A stretch of 64,000 nt of DNA, from positions 71,906,956-71,970,955 of the forward strand of contig NC_134709.1 in the NCBI RefSeq assembly GCF_043290135.1, given 5' to 3'. This document shows, piece by piece, positions 32,369-44,366 of the stretch (its first letter is position 1; each line of letters begins with the position of its first letter). The notes beneath the pieces were generated by a model. It made no database searches. It worked only from the letters and a program-made list of their open reading frames with translations, and was not told the origin of the DNA. The stretch is from Rhipicephalus microplus (taxonomy: Eukaryota; Arthropoda; Arachnida; Ixodida; Ixodidae). Both the position numbers and the translations under genes were made by a program.

Positions 32369-32995
32369 TAGTATCTACCCAGGAACGACGAGAACGTACA
32401 TGGGCAATTTTTACACGCGGGTGTTAAGAAATACCCGACAACGGCAGAGTCGAGCCGACGAATGCAAAGAATAAACGTCAGGGTCCCAGCTGGAATCCAA
32501 CCCAAGCATTTTGCGTGGCAATGAAGCATTTTACCACAGAGCTACACCCGGTCTCCGAACTACGTTTCAAACAGACGCTAATCTTCGTGAAACATCAATA
32601 GTGGTTGCAGTTATGCCTACCCAATTTTATAAACATTACATATGTACTCCTTTCATACAGCCATTACGTCGGGTTAACGTCAATTGTGGTTAGTTGCCAT
32701 GCGCTGAAGTTGATTTACGTAGCAGTGTCCATGGTCAGCATACGCGCGAGAATTAGTGCTTCATATCAGCTTCTGGTGTTGCAAATACGCATGTTCCAGT
32801 TGGCATCGTTGCGCAAAGTCAAACAACTGGCTATATTAACATCGGCAACTCTTCAACATATGCCTGTGCATGAAAGATTTCTACATATATTTGGCGCCAT
32901 GTTATGACGTGTCGCCCAATAAAAAAATTGCTACATGGTCACTTTCCCTCCGCATGCTTCACACAACGTCTATTTCTAGGTACGTGGGATCTGCC
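32369..32995 (+). mobile_element. HINE/pearl-like element, copy D, right part
   Basis: Resumes after the LINE duplication and ends with CATGCTTCACA (subterminal inverted motif, diverged), TACGTGGGATCTGCC (32981-32995) and an 11-base T-run. Together with 28205-28588 it makes an element of about 1.0 kb without the LINE. It contains a tRNA-like stretch on the minus strand (next entry). Confidence 0.65.
32481..32551 (-). other. tRNA-like sequence inside HINE copy D
   Basis: Minus strand: GGTGTAGCTCTGTGGTAAAA (A-box-like) and GGTTGGATTCCAGC (B-box-like), with cloverleaf-like spacing. It is probably a captured or decayed tRNA-derived segment and not a working tRNA; the acceptor ends do not pair well. 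Confidence 0.45.
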
Positions 32996-35135
32996 GGTTT
33001 TTTTTTTTATGTGTGACTTGTTTCAATGCGGTGCGCGCACGTGAAAGTTCACGCACCTCTTGCTTTATCTTTCGGTCAACTCACGCATAGATGCGTTCTC
33101 TATTTTCTGTAGGATGACGGATTGAATCAATTGGGATTGCTTTGGAACTTTGTGTGATTTACCAACCCCTCCCGCGCAGCGCCCTGGATCTTATCCGCCA
33201 GTCCACCTAGTCTATACGGAAGTTCACTTCATGGGTCTGGATCTTGTCGGAGCGTGATCGTGCATTGTCTTGCTGGGAGACCGAAATCGGCCACACGATC
33301 ACGACCTGGTGTATGGACTGATCGTCTCGATCGACGGGAGGTCATGGTGCATCATTTGGTTATTTACATATTTGTGCTCCCTGTCTCGTCTACAAACCAC
33401 GTACGTAATCTTTTACCTTGCTGTCTATGCTCTGTCTGTGGTCGTGCTGGCGCCACCACACATGTTAAATTTGGGAGAGCAATGGTGTTTTTGGTGGGAG
33501 TTGCGAAGGCCGCAGTCATGGAAGCTGTGGTACGCGAAATTCAGCCAAGCGTTCATAGGGTGGCTGAGGCGGCCGCATTGCTCAGATTAGACCATTTGCT
33601 TGTGACACAAAGTTCAAGCTAAGAGCATTGCGCCGTACGCCCCAATCGTGACGCGTACCCATGGGAAACGCCTCACAATAGGGATGCGTCAGTAAGCACG
33701 CCCCCATCCGAGACGCGTTGACTTTTTGAAGTTTCCCTTGGATGTGAATAGGCCTCATTTTGGCGTATCACTCCGTGGTCGCTCGTTACGGAGTGCTGAC
33801 GACGGCGTTCTGGTGCGAGTTTGGACAGATCGTCATTTCCGCGCTTTTTTTTTTCGTCTACTGCAACCCGCGAAAATGGCACTCATAACTACACTGGCGC
33901 TGACCTTGGCGATGTCGATGTCGGTAGTTTGGGGATGTGTACCACCTTCTTAACTTTTTCTTTGACATTCTTGGATTTCGCACCTTGCTGGCTGATGTCT
34001 AAGATTAATCGTACTTGTATTGATGTCGTGCGGTGAGTCTGCCCCCCGTTGCTGGGTGGACGAATTCGGCGTTTCCGTCGTCTTCCATTCCTTATCTTCA
34101 GTAATTTCTTCAGCGGAAATGTACGCCCCTATCACTTGATCATTCACTTTTTGGTCCCGTTCATGTGCACTAAGAAGTTAAGGATACTCAGCTTTTACTT
34201 TCCCTTCTCGTAACAAGTTATTGTGCTGAGTATATTTAAATTTCAATTCAATTTTGGTCATTTATTACACTCTACCTTACTGCTATGCTTGTTGAGTTGC
34301 CATTCAAGTAAACCCTCGGTTTTCATCCCGGTCTTTTCCTTTCACTGCTGTTTTTTTATGTGTGTATTGCTTGCATTTTGGCTTCTGACTCAAGTTCATC
34401 AGAAGGTCACCGAGAAAGAAAGGTAAAATGATTACATGCTTTCACCTCAAGGCATTTTGGGCTTCTGAAACATCTTGGGATGACGGGATATGTCTCCAAA
34501 GACATTGTTGGTTTTATGGAAATTCCAAGGCTTCTACTTTCATGGGTGCTATGTCACTCATATTATCAACAGATGTTGGCTTACGTGCTCGGTTGGGCCA
34601 AGACTTTGCCTGTCCCACCAAATTTTGACAGGTCGATCTAATGGAGTTGAGAATGAAACTAAGTTTGGCTATGATGTCCACGACTTTCTCGGGCGAAGCC
34701 ACCCATATTTATAGTAGGCTTAGAGCAACCAAGTGCTCAGCTTTTACAAATTTCTTGTCGCACAGCGTTAGTTGAAGAATACGGGTTGTTAATAAATCTA
34801 TTTTATACATTGACAGAAGCCCTTGCATAAAAGTACGAAGTATCGCCTCTACAGTACCCGCATTTTTAACATTATTAGAAAGCTGCACTTTTCGCACACA
34901 TGCACGCGTTTTCCTGCACGTCACCACGTTTTTCAGGACTTTGCAGAACGGACACGTCAGATTACGACTCGGTGAGAGTGTCGGAGCGTTTCAAATAGAT
35001 AGGCGCTGCGGTGCGGGAGGTGTTACGAATTTGCGCTTGTAAAAAATTCCAAACTATTTCGAGCTTTTACAGTGAAAATGGAGCCGATTCTAATGAGCAT
35101 GTTAAATGAGTACCAAATTTGAAAAGAAAAAAATT
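32996..35135. other. Unassigned
   Basis: About 2.1 kb with no recognised gene or repeat on either strand. Confidence 0.4.
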
Positions 35136-35185
35136 GGCACATCCCACGTACTTTGCAAATCCATGTTATGCGAAGCATGCTGGTG
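35136..35185 (-). mobile_element. HINE/pearl-like right end only, copy E
   Basis: On the minus strand GCATGCTTCGCATAACATGG and AAAGTACGTGGGATGTGCC precede a T-run. This is the right end of the copy D subfamily. Sequence further left on the minus strand does not continue the family as far as I can see. Confidence 0.6.
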
Positions 35186-36149
35186 GAAGCTGACTGTGTT
35201 GTAATTTTTATTGAATACAATGTTGATAAATGACGCTAAAAATACGTACAAATGTTCTACGCACAAGCAGCCATAGGCGTGCGCAGAGGTTTCAATTAGA
35301 ATGAAGGAGTGGGCCAACTCGTTCTCCTGCGTGTGCGCGCATGTGTTTGATCAATATACTGTTTGGGCCAGCATGGCCATATGCGCGCTTCTGACCCATG
35401 CACAAAGATATTTCGGAGTAGCATACGTGCTGAAAAATAGCATACTGTGTGGTCACAAGAGCGAAAAGGCAGAAAAGCATCGAATAAACAATTCAGACGG
35501 CACTTTCGACACTCGTGGAGAGGGTGAGGGGGAGTGCTTGAACGCTCTGGAATGTCGGAAGCTCATTATCTCACCACAGACCGAAATAGAATGAACAAGT
35601 ACAATGAAATGTAGAAGGGTAAATGCAATGAATGCTACCTCGGAACTAAAACCTCTACCTCTGCCTCTTTCCACCGCCGCCTGCTGTGGCTAATGCTACT
35701 CGCTCGTTAGGGAGCCCAACCCTACGCCATCCCGACCCTCACAGGAACAAGCGACTCGCCTTTCACCACCCGGCTTTAATTAGGAATGCTCCTGCTCGCT
35801 GCCGAGAGTGTGCCTGCCCTTTGGCAACAACTCTGATATGCACATCAGCGTAAGTCCATGCTTACCTTTTAAGCAGCATCAACGACTGAGTTTCGAGATC
35901 CTATATACAGTAATTTCTGGCTCCACTTTGCAATGTGCCTACAGCATGGCTACTGTTAGTGGCACTGCTCTGGGTGTTAGGTTTGGTAGCGAGAGATAAC
36001 AACTCATGTACTTTAGGTCAGGCTGAGTATTGGATCAAGTGTGATGCAGTCTCGGAAAGGCACTACACATTCGGGAAGCGTTTAAGGTAGCGTTGGAAAA
36101 TATGCTTTAGTCCTTTGTACTTATATTTAAGAACAAGTTTAAGGGCCCG
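35186..36149. other. Unassigned
   Basis: No gene or repeat recognised. Confidence 0.4.
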
Positions 36150-36240
36150 AAATGATCGAAATTTCCACAGCCCCTCTCTGCAACGTCTCTCATAATCATA
36201 TCCTGGTATTGCGACGTTCAACCCCATCAAATCTTACTAT
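36150..36240 (+). mobile_element. Ruka SINE, decayed 3' fragment
   Basis: GATCGAAATTTCCACAGCCC, CAACGTCTCTCATAATCATA and GACGTTCAACCCCATCAAAT match the Ruka 3' part with many substitutions. Confidence 0.6.
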
Positions 36241-36984
36241 GAATGCAAGGTAACCGGTCAAGTTGAGTACAGTGCATTTTAACGCGGAATATTTATTCGT
36301 GGTCAAGCTAACGCCGCGCAGAAAACACAGTATTGCAGGACAACAGGGCAGCACGAAAGTTCAACAAAAAACAACAAAGTTGCCGTCTTCCTTTTTTGGA
36401 TGTAGTTTCAGCGCTTGTTCCAGAGCTACAGTTTCAATCACGTGTCATTACCCTGGCCGAGTCACAATGAGTGAATAACCAGAGTAGATTCTAAAACGAG
36501 AATTGTGGGCTATTTGAGTTCTGGGTGTAGCAGCGAATGAGCATGTTGTAGTGTAAGTCTCATAAGCGGCAGGTGCGACCTGACGAAGTTCGTGGTAGGG
36601 CTTAACGTAGCACGATAATAATTTCTCGCACAGCACAAAACGTCGAGATGGAAGCCACGCGAGAACAAGAGAGCCCGCAGGAAACGTTGGCCGCGTATCT
36701 GCATGTTACAATGCAAATGTCGTCGAAAGACGATAGGCTTGCGTCTGGAGAGAGTGAACAAAACGTTTATTTGATGTTACGCGCAAGAAAAGCGGTGAAT
36801 GATATACTGGCGGCGCTGAAGAATGGAGAATGGTTAGTCCGAAGAAAGCAGGGTGTCGAAGTGTATCAAACTATGACGGCTGAAAAGTAGATAAAACGTA
36901 GAGCAGGCGGTTTTCTGTAGGTGGTGACAAACGGTAGAGCTATGTCCCAATCAGTGTGGTCGCTAGATGCACACAGAAAAAATT
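36241..36984. other. Unassigned
   Basis: An 80-codon plus-strand frame at 36648-36890 has a protein-like Glu/Ala/Lys composition but no known motif. Nothing else is recognised. Confidence 0.3.
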
Positions 36985-37395
36985 GGCAGATCCCACTTAC
37001 AGTGGGAACCAATGATACGCGAAGTACAAATGAGAGATGTTGATATGTCACTTTACATTCAGCACATCGTTACGACGTGGAGGCAAATAATGCCATCCAT
37101 GACTTCCGTGTCACGATTATCGTTTTAGAATGTGTCATATACCTTCATCATCTGTTCAAGTCACGTCATACCAAATTTAGTAAATGTGGATCTTGCGAAA
37201 CAGCCGCGAGCGTGCTATGAGCATCGTGGTATCTTGTCATGCTCTTACATACCACGCGTGTCAGGATTACCATGCTGGCAGCAGTCATATATATTTCGTC
37301 ATCTATTGACGTCATATAACATCAAATTTGGTATATGTGGAGCTTGCTGTGTTTGTCATATGTGGAGCTTGCTGAATCAGTACATAAACAACTAG
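36985..37395 (-). mobile_element. HINE/pearl-like element, copy C (truncated)
   Basis: The hairpin end is at the left: GGCAGA, then TCCCAC/GTGGGA (36991-36996 with 37002-37007), then ACGCGAAGTAC (the subterminal motif). About one and a half units follow, with CTTGCGAAACAGCC at 37192 and its partner at 37343; here the spacing is 151, not 147, because of small insertions. The left end and microsatellite are missing. A T-run adjoins the hairpin end on the minus strand. Confidence 0.7.
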
Positions 37396-38126
37396 ACTTA
37401 CGCTCACATAAAACAGCGCAAACTCAATGACAAATGAAACACACAACCACATGAATGATTTTTAATCGAAAGAAAGAAAACATGAATCCATGCAGCTTGG
37501 AACATTTTTTTGAAGGTCAGAATTGCAAGATTATATGGAGGGAAGCTGAGCTCTATGAGGCCAGATACAAGACCTATGCTAGCGTGTACACCCTATAACG
37601 TGTGCCGCCGGAGTGTGTCCGCTAAGGCGCAGTGAGAGTGCACATGCGGCTAAACTGTCCTCGCACGCTTGATCCACTCTCGGAAGTTCACGGTTATAAA
37701 AGTATCAGGCCGCAAGTGCTCTTGATGCACGGCATCGCGGAAAAAAACGAACAATAAATAAGAATTATTCGGTGAGAATAGAGCATACAGGATAATATCG
37801 GTATACTGCGTATGACATATTTGCAGCCCTACATCAAAGCGACGCTGGCATTACCCCTCCCGCATTGCATTATCGATAAAACTTTCTCGAAAGCATGCAC
37901 GATCGCGACACCACCTCCAAATATATCGGGCAAGGCTCAGGAGGTTTATTACTACAAAAAGTAATTGAAGAAAAAAAACAACTAAAGCACTCTGTGAACT
38001 GGCGGTGCCGACTTTCGTAAAGATCTTATTTCGGGAAGAAGCGGTTCATATTGCATTTCGGGGTAGTCTTCAACACCGCGCTTTGTGACGACTTCAACAA
38101 GTCATTTTGATGGTCCTATTCCACTG

Positions 38127-38127
<1 letters not shown>
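37396..38127. other. Unassigned
   Basis: No gene or repeat recognised. Confidence 0.4.
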
Positions 38128-38182
<55 letters not shown>

Positions 38183-38201
38183 ATATCTATCTATCTATCT
38201 T

Positions 38202-38296
<95 letters not shown>

Positions 38297-38333
38297 GTTC
38301 ATCCGTCCGTCCATCTGCCTGCCTGCCTGCCTA

Positions 38334-38412
<79 letters not shown>

Positions 38413-38424
38413 GCTGTCTGTCAG
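38128..38424. repeat. (CTAT)n then (CTGT)n compound array
   Basis: About 165 bp of CTAT, a short CCGT/CCTG segment, then about 80 bp of CTGT, ending GCTGTCTGTCAG. The end forms a pyrimidine-rich tract with a terminal CAG. Confidence 0.95.
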
Positions 38425-38513
38425 GAATCTGAAAGAGAGGAACTTCGCATAAAACGTGAACGTGCTGCAGAAAGACAGACACTTGAGATCGAGATCCGAA
38501 AACGAGAACTTGA
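38425..38513 (+). CDS. Possible 89-bp exon, coiled-coil type peptide
   Basis: Directly after the microsatellite's CAG, an open stretch reads ESEREELRIKRERAAERQ, then TLEIEIRKREL, and is followed by GTAAGC, a good splice donor. The preceding CTGT array ending in CAG is a passable splice acceptor. The peptide is strongly charged and heptad-like, as in coiled coils; 29 codons with no stop. It could be an exon of a host gene, or part of a gag-like or other repeat protein. No neighbouring exon is recognised within the window. Confidence 0.3.
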
Positions 38514-38519
38514 GTAAGC

Positions 38520-41433
38520 CTTCGATATAAACCCTGACGTCATTTACAACATTTGCCCTTAGATTAATGAATGCCCTCGGTCTACACATATACACGATTC
38601 CGTGAAGTCGTCCTCCTTCCCCCATTGCTCATTTCTTACCACTCAGAGAAGCACAATAGAGGCTCTCAAGCGTCAGGGATCCGGGCCTCTCACGAAAGCT
38701 AAAATATGTGAGCATGACACGAGAGGCCTGCTTTAGCATCGAGCTTTCATAAAATAGTGGATGCCAAAGGATGTAATATCAGTAAATGATATACAAGCAA
38801 TTAAATAAGAGAAAGGAAGCATACAAGGCAGTAGACTGCAATCAAGGTTCTAAGACCTTATAACACATAACGAAGTCTTAATAGGAGCTTCTGAACTTGC
38901 GAATTTACTTTGTTGAAAAACGTTGCTTCCTTTGAGGCAAGGAAATTTATACAAGAGAAAAGTATTTCTTGCAGCGATGCTTGAACGAAAGCAATCGTTA
39001 TATTTAAAATACCCTGGTACTTATACGCAGCATATTCTGAAAGCTATTGTCTACTAGGTAATAAACTGAAAAACGTTGAGCATAAACATATTCAAATTAC
39101 TTACATCGTTGGTGAGATTAAAGTGGTCTGACTTGGTACACCTTTTTCTTGACTCATTGGAGAAAACTAATCGGGCGCTTATAACCTTTCTACATTTGCT
39201 GTTGTAGGCCTAGTGATAACAGGTTCAAAACACAATAAAAGACGTAAAAAACGGCACAAAACAGCGTGTCGGCATACCAACTAGAAATCAAAATCAATTC
39301 CATCTGTCAAAAGAAAAGAAAGAATTAAGGTTCGGTACTCGAGGAAAGACTGTGCTATGTGCGGTTCTGGCCAATCGCCAGCACTTCTCAGTGAAGAGAT
39401 ATATATCTGGTCCCAGCGTGTACTTGTAGATTGCCCTCCGTTGGCACTCAGAAAATGCACGAGGGGCTTGAAATTTTTTTTACAAACAAGAAGACTTTTT
39501 TTCACCTGCATTTGACTCCGTTGAGCAGCCCTTCTAAAACTAACTAAGCAAATAAAACTCGTGTTAAAGAACGCAAGTAGCCTATTCGTAATCAAAGAAG
39601 TTCAAAGTATTTTTTTTTTGTTTTTATGGTTTATTATACCACTTTACACCCCACTTTTTCTATCCCCTAGAATATTTTGGGCTATCAAACACATGTATGC
39701 GCTATATAGGTGCTGAAGCAGGGATGCAGAAAAAAACACGAAATAAAAACACCAAAACTCACCACTATTGTGTGTTTTTTCCTTCCATGCTTTTTGACGC
39801 CCTCGGTGAGTCGCCACTCAAAATCGCGACATCTGGTTTTTTGAACAAGAAAAAAAAAGAAAAATTTTGTGGAAACGGAGTCTCCGCTGCTGCAGTTCTC
39901 AGAAAGGTTGACTGGCACTTGAGAAAGAAAACAAGGTTATGCAGTTATTGTATGTGGAGTCTGGACTCTGCTGATAGCGTGTGAGTGACACTACTCAAAA
40001 AGCATGAACAGCGCTCAAGATATACGGCAGCCATAATCAGCAGGGATCGTAATTATCAAAAAAGGGAGTGAGCAGCTTCTTTTCAAAAGCTCGCTCTTTA
40101 AGTACGTGCCACAGACGACGTGACGCATAAACCGAAGAAAGCTGAACAGGGTATATAAAATAGGCACCTAAAAATTTTTGAAGCCTGCACATAAATGCGC
40201 AAGCGTTAAAACAATGAAACTGGAGTATTCCGACGCTAATCGGGTTGCTTCTAGGTTTTTTTACTAGACTTTACCTGGTTTATACTATGTTTTTTTCATG
40301 TTGATTATATGGTGAAGGTAAGTCATCATTGCCACCCACATGTACACGCTAACTTGTACGTTCGTTGCAGTTTTTTTTGTCCTTCGGTGGCTGCTACACA
40401 AAGCAGCCTTCAAAACCAACGTACCTATATGTAGGATAGGAAAACCTAAATTGCTGGTGAGCCGTTATACCTGCGATCAATGCTAGCTGACAAGAAATCA
40501 TCGGACTGTTTCACGCGAGAACGTATGAAAAGGTTTCAGCAACCAGAATGAGTGTGGTAAATTGCGACAAAAGTTTTAAAACCATGAATATTTATTTTTA
40601 TTTCGCTCCTTACAATAAACAACAAAGCAGAGAGTTTACTTTCAGTCAAAAGGTCTGTGATATCTACATGTTTCTACGGTTCGAAACAATCTTGTAAAAA
40701 TAAATAAATCATGCTCCAGATGTCGCATTTCTGTCCAACCTGCAGGGCAAAACAAGACGCTGCGTGGGGCAAGACGATGCAGTGGAAAAAGGTTCATTCC
40801 TTCAGTTTTTGCAGCAGCAATCAATGGTATTCATTCTGTGGGCTCTTACGCATTCTTAAAAAATCTTGTTCTGGACTCCCCGCATTGAATCTAGACAGAA
40901 TCCGGGGCAGTGTGTCTTTGAAACTTCTTGCAGATCAAACACCTGCCAGTGTGTCTCTGTGCAAATGTGGTCTTTTATTGAACGCTTGCATCTCATTGGA
41001 TTATTCAATAACTCGAGGCTAGATATGTTTGGACGTATCTCCTTCAACTTTTTAGCCATTTTGATGCAGCACTAATCAGGCGTGTCATAGCTTTTAACTT
41101 CGTCCTTAGAGCTTTATGAGGGAATTACTTTCAACACTGTGCTAGATTCATAAATTTAGCGCTTGTATTTCTTCTCCGACGATGTTATTGTAGAAACGCT
41201 GTTCGAACTCAATTAAAATACGTGTTTGCAAACGACTTGACTTGGAGATTCCGCCATTTTTTATACGTCTCTCAAGAGCATCCTTGGGAACACGGAAAAA
41301 CCTCAATGCAGCGCAAATAGAATGAGTGATGTTCTAGACGGAAATCAGCGTTTTTGGCTGTTGTTTTCCTCCCAGAAATCTCTATATGGCAACCTCTTGT
41401 AAATACAAATTATCTTAAACATAAAAAGACATA
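38520..41433. other. Unassigned
   Basis: About 2.9 kb without a recognised feature. Open frames of up to 104 codons (for example 39281-39595 minus, 40711-41022 plus) show no known motif. Confidence 0.4.
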
Positions 41434-41437
41434 ATAT

Positions 41438-41627
41438 TGATACAAAGTATCACTACCAGGAAAAACAAGGGAAGCGTGGGCAGAGAAGGAAGACGACGTT
41501 GCCTCCACTGCGATTCCCCTGAGTGGGTACGAGCCATGGCGGTGATCATCATCATTAGAGTGTGATCGCGGACTCAGGGCCCAATAAACCCCCCCCCCCC
41601 TATTAAGTTACCTTAATTTGTGTAACA
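41438..41627 (+). repeat. Gypsy 1, 5' LTR
   Basis: 190 bp, starting TGATACAAAG and ending TGTAACA. A polyadenylation signal AATAAA lies at 41583-41588, followed by a C-run of about 13 bases. No clear TATA box is seen. Confidence 0.9.
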
Positions 41628-41630
41628 ATT

Positions 41631-41647
41631 TGGTGGAAGGTGCTGGG
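41631..41647 (+). promoter_or_regulatory. Gypsy 1 primer-binding site (putative)
   Basis: TGGTGGAAGGTGCTGGG, three bases after the LTR. TGG matches the CCA end of a tRNA; the tRNA is not identified. Nearly the same sequence follows the LTRs of Gypsy 2 and the 25.6-kb element. Confidence 0.65.
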
Positions 41648-41726
41648 TAGGACGAACCCAAAGACGGGAGCTTCACTACCAGGACTTCGTCGCCGCCTCA
41701 CCGGACTTCCACCTTCGCCGATCGTA

Positions 41727-42926
41727 ATGGCCCAAGAGCAGCCATCCAACGCTTCGAGGCCAACTCCGAAGGGTTCCGTGCCGTACTACAGAGTGCCACC
41801 AAACTTCGGCAGGACCTCAGGAGAATACGTCGACGTGTGGCTCAAGAACTACAAGCGGGTGAGCAGAAGCAATGGCTGGGACTCGAACGAAAAGCTCAAT
41901 CATGTGGTATTCTCGTTAACTGACACCGCCCTTATGTGGTACGAGAACCACGAGGACATGTTCACTACTTGGGAACTTTTTGTTGAAGAAGTGCAGAAGT
42001 GCTTCGGTGATTCGGGCGCAAAGAAGAAGCGCGCGGAGCAGACATTGTCTCAGAGGGCACAGCTTCCAGCAGAAACATGTACGACATACATTGAAGAAAT
42101 ATTGAACCTGTGCAAGATCGTGAATGGGAGGTTGTCTCAAGAAGACAAGGTTGGACACGTTCTCAAGGGTATAGCCGAAGACGTGTACAATTTCTTAATT
42201 GGGAAAGACTGCTTGAACTCCGTGTCCGACGTGATGAAGCACTGTCGTACCTTTGAATCCCTCTAGATGTGACGAATTTTTCCGAAATTCGGCCGCCTGT
42301 CCAACGTCCCCACTGTGGCTACTGTTGAAACAGTGCCGCCTAACGACCTTGCTTTGACCATACGACAGATCGTTAGAGAAGAGCTGCTTCGATGTCAGCA
42401 GAGGTATCATCGCCCCAGCGAATTTCAGGATGGGTACGTAAGCGAACCAGAACGTGTGCGGACTCTTGTTTCTCTTAGACCATGGCAAACATCGATCAAC
42501 GCAACAGACGCTTATGAATATCAAGGCACACGGCAGGCTGGATTCCCCCGTCAACCACCTCCCAACTACGAACGAAGTTTTCGCCCACCTGTTTACCCAA
42601 CATCGCCTCCCTACAGGGCCCCCGAAGGACGGTACCACTATCCCATGCCTTCCGAGAGGAGTCGTTACTCTGAGCAACAACGTGCCCCTCTACCAAGTCC
42701 GGTATGCTACAACTGTGGTGTCCCGGGTCACATCACACGTTTTTGTGACCACCGCTCATATCAGCGACAGTCTTGGCACATGTCTCACCAACCTTTCGAC
42801 CATCCGCTCTCCACGTCACGGAAACCACGCGCACCTACCGGATCACGCTACCCCTCGCTGGCCTCTGATCGAAGTTTGACACCACCACCAGCTCCCCGTG
42901 CTCCACGATCGCCATCGCCACGGTGA
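41727..42926 (+). pseudogene. gag: Gypsy 1 gag
   Basis: About 400 codons from ATG at 41727 (MAQEQPSNASRPTPKG). The capsid-like part has GEYVDVWLKNYKRVSRSNGW, ALMWYENHED and WELFVEEVQKCFGD. A CCHC zinc knuckle CYNCGVPGHITRFC (about 42708-42749) follows, then an Arg/Pro/Ser-rich tail. Two in-frame stops, TAG at 42264 and TGA at 42270, cut it in the middle; otherwise the frame stays open on both sides. Gag forms the particle in which reverse transcription occurs. The frame ends at the point where pol begins in the -1 frame. Confidence 0.9.
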
Positions 42927-43330
42927 CACGCACGTACACCGCCGCCGGAAAACTAGTCGGTGCGGCCAGTGGGGGTGAGGCCACGAGATCACACGTGCTA
43001 TCTACAGGTATACCCCCGTCAGCGTTTATGTTGAAGAACAAAGTTCATGTAGTTGTCGATGGAGAGGCTACTATGGCACTTGTGGATACAGGCGTGACAG
43101 TCTCGGTGATGAGTGTAAATTTTAAAAACCTGCTGGGACCAAAAGTGATGTTTTGCCTGAACCGTGGGGTGACATTTCGTGGTGCAAGTGGTGACGTGTT
43201 GTGTCCGGTGGGATATTGTACTGTGGACGTCTCGCTGTGTGGCAAGGTGTTTTGCACATAGTTTGCGGTTATTCCGCGGTCTACACATGACGTTATCTTG
43301 GGTATTGACTTCTTGTGTGAGTGTGGAGCA
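42923..43330 (+). pseudogene. pol: Gypsy 1 retropepsin (protease)
   Basis: Overlaps the gag stop by a few bases in the -1 frame. The active site is MALVDTGVTVSVMS (DTG), and the second signature VILGIDFL lies beyond an in-frame TAG at 43259. The protease cleaves the Gag-Pol polyprotein. The frame is again lost at about 43435-43465 and at a 10-base A-run near 43540, so the link to the RT needs two frame changes. Confidence 0.85.
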
Positions 43331-43532
43331 ACTGTAGACTGCAGAAGTGGGCATCTCTCTATACACGATACTTTCCCAACGGCGCTCTTTGAGAATTCCC
43401 GTCCGGAGGAATGCATCTTTTTCGTCTTCGTGGACACCGTCGTTTCTGCATTTCTGTTGTGTGTGTTCCCGTGACATGTTCTAGCAACAACTGTGGCACG
43501 TTTGACGCCACGCTCGAACCGATTCCCATGGC

Positions 43533-44351
43533 ATGCCTGAAAAAAAAAACATTCTCATTCCCCATTGCATAGTGCCAGTCGTTGATGGACGGGCAGGTGT
43601 GTGGACAATGAACTGTTCCATGGAGCCTGCAATTCTGCCAGGCGGCATGAAACTTGCAGTATTTAGACCCAAATCATGTACGATGCTGGTTGCGCTTCTT
43701 GATGCTACAAGCCAAAATGAGCATCTAGGCTTAAAAGGTTCAGAAGATGCCCAATTGCTACAAATGGTCAGCAAGTCACTTGACCAAAGCGGACGTCATA
43801 CACTGCTCGACGTTCTATCCAAGCACTCGAGAGTGTTCGATTTTTCTAAAAATAGCCAAAGGCCCTTAAGCCCAGCGTCCCGGATACGTCATCAGATCCA
43901 CACCGAGTCGGTGCATCCCATTAGGCAGAAACATTATCGAGTGGCACCATCGGAGCGCAAGATCATCAACGAGCAAGTCCAAGAAATGCTGGAAAAGGGA
44001 ATAATACAGGAATCGGCAAGTTCGTGGGCTGCTCCTGTCATTCTAGTGAGGAAAAAGGATGGTACGTGGAGATTTTGCGTTGACCACCGCCGACTGATTT
44101 CTGTTACCAAGAAAGACGTTTATCCACTGCCGCGCATCGATGACGCTCTAGACTGCCTGCATTTCGCGTCCTACTTTTCATCTGTCGACCTGAGATCAGG
44201 TTACTGGCGAATTCTGATGCACGCAGCTGACAAAGGAAAGACGGCATTCGTTACGACCGACGAACTTTACGAGTTCAACGTTATGCCATTCGGATTATGC
44301 GATGCTCCTGCGAAATTCGAAAGATTTATGGACTCTATATTGCGTGGTTAA
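43533..44351 (+). pseudogene. pol: Gypsy 1 reverse transcriptase, N-terminal part
   Basis: Fingers and palm of a Gypsy RT: QMLEKGIIQESASSWAAPVI, RKKDGTWRFCVDHRRL, KKDVYPLPRIDDALDCL, FSSVDLRSGYWRI (first catalytic Asp) and FNVMPFGLCDAPAKFER. An in-frame TAA at 44349 stops it just before the catalytic YLDD box, which continues in the same frame in the next entry. It is preceded by a linker with VVDGRAGVWTMN. Confidence 0.92.
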
Positions 44352-44366
44352 AAACGGCATATATGC

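Noticed and set aside
32481..32551. Possible tRNA gene
   Set aside because: A and B boxes are recognisable, but the acceptor stem does not pair and the anticodon arm is not canonical; it lies inside a repeat element.
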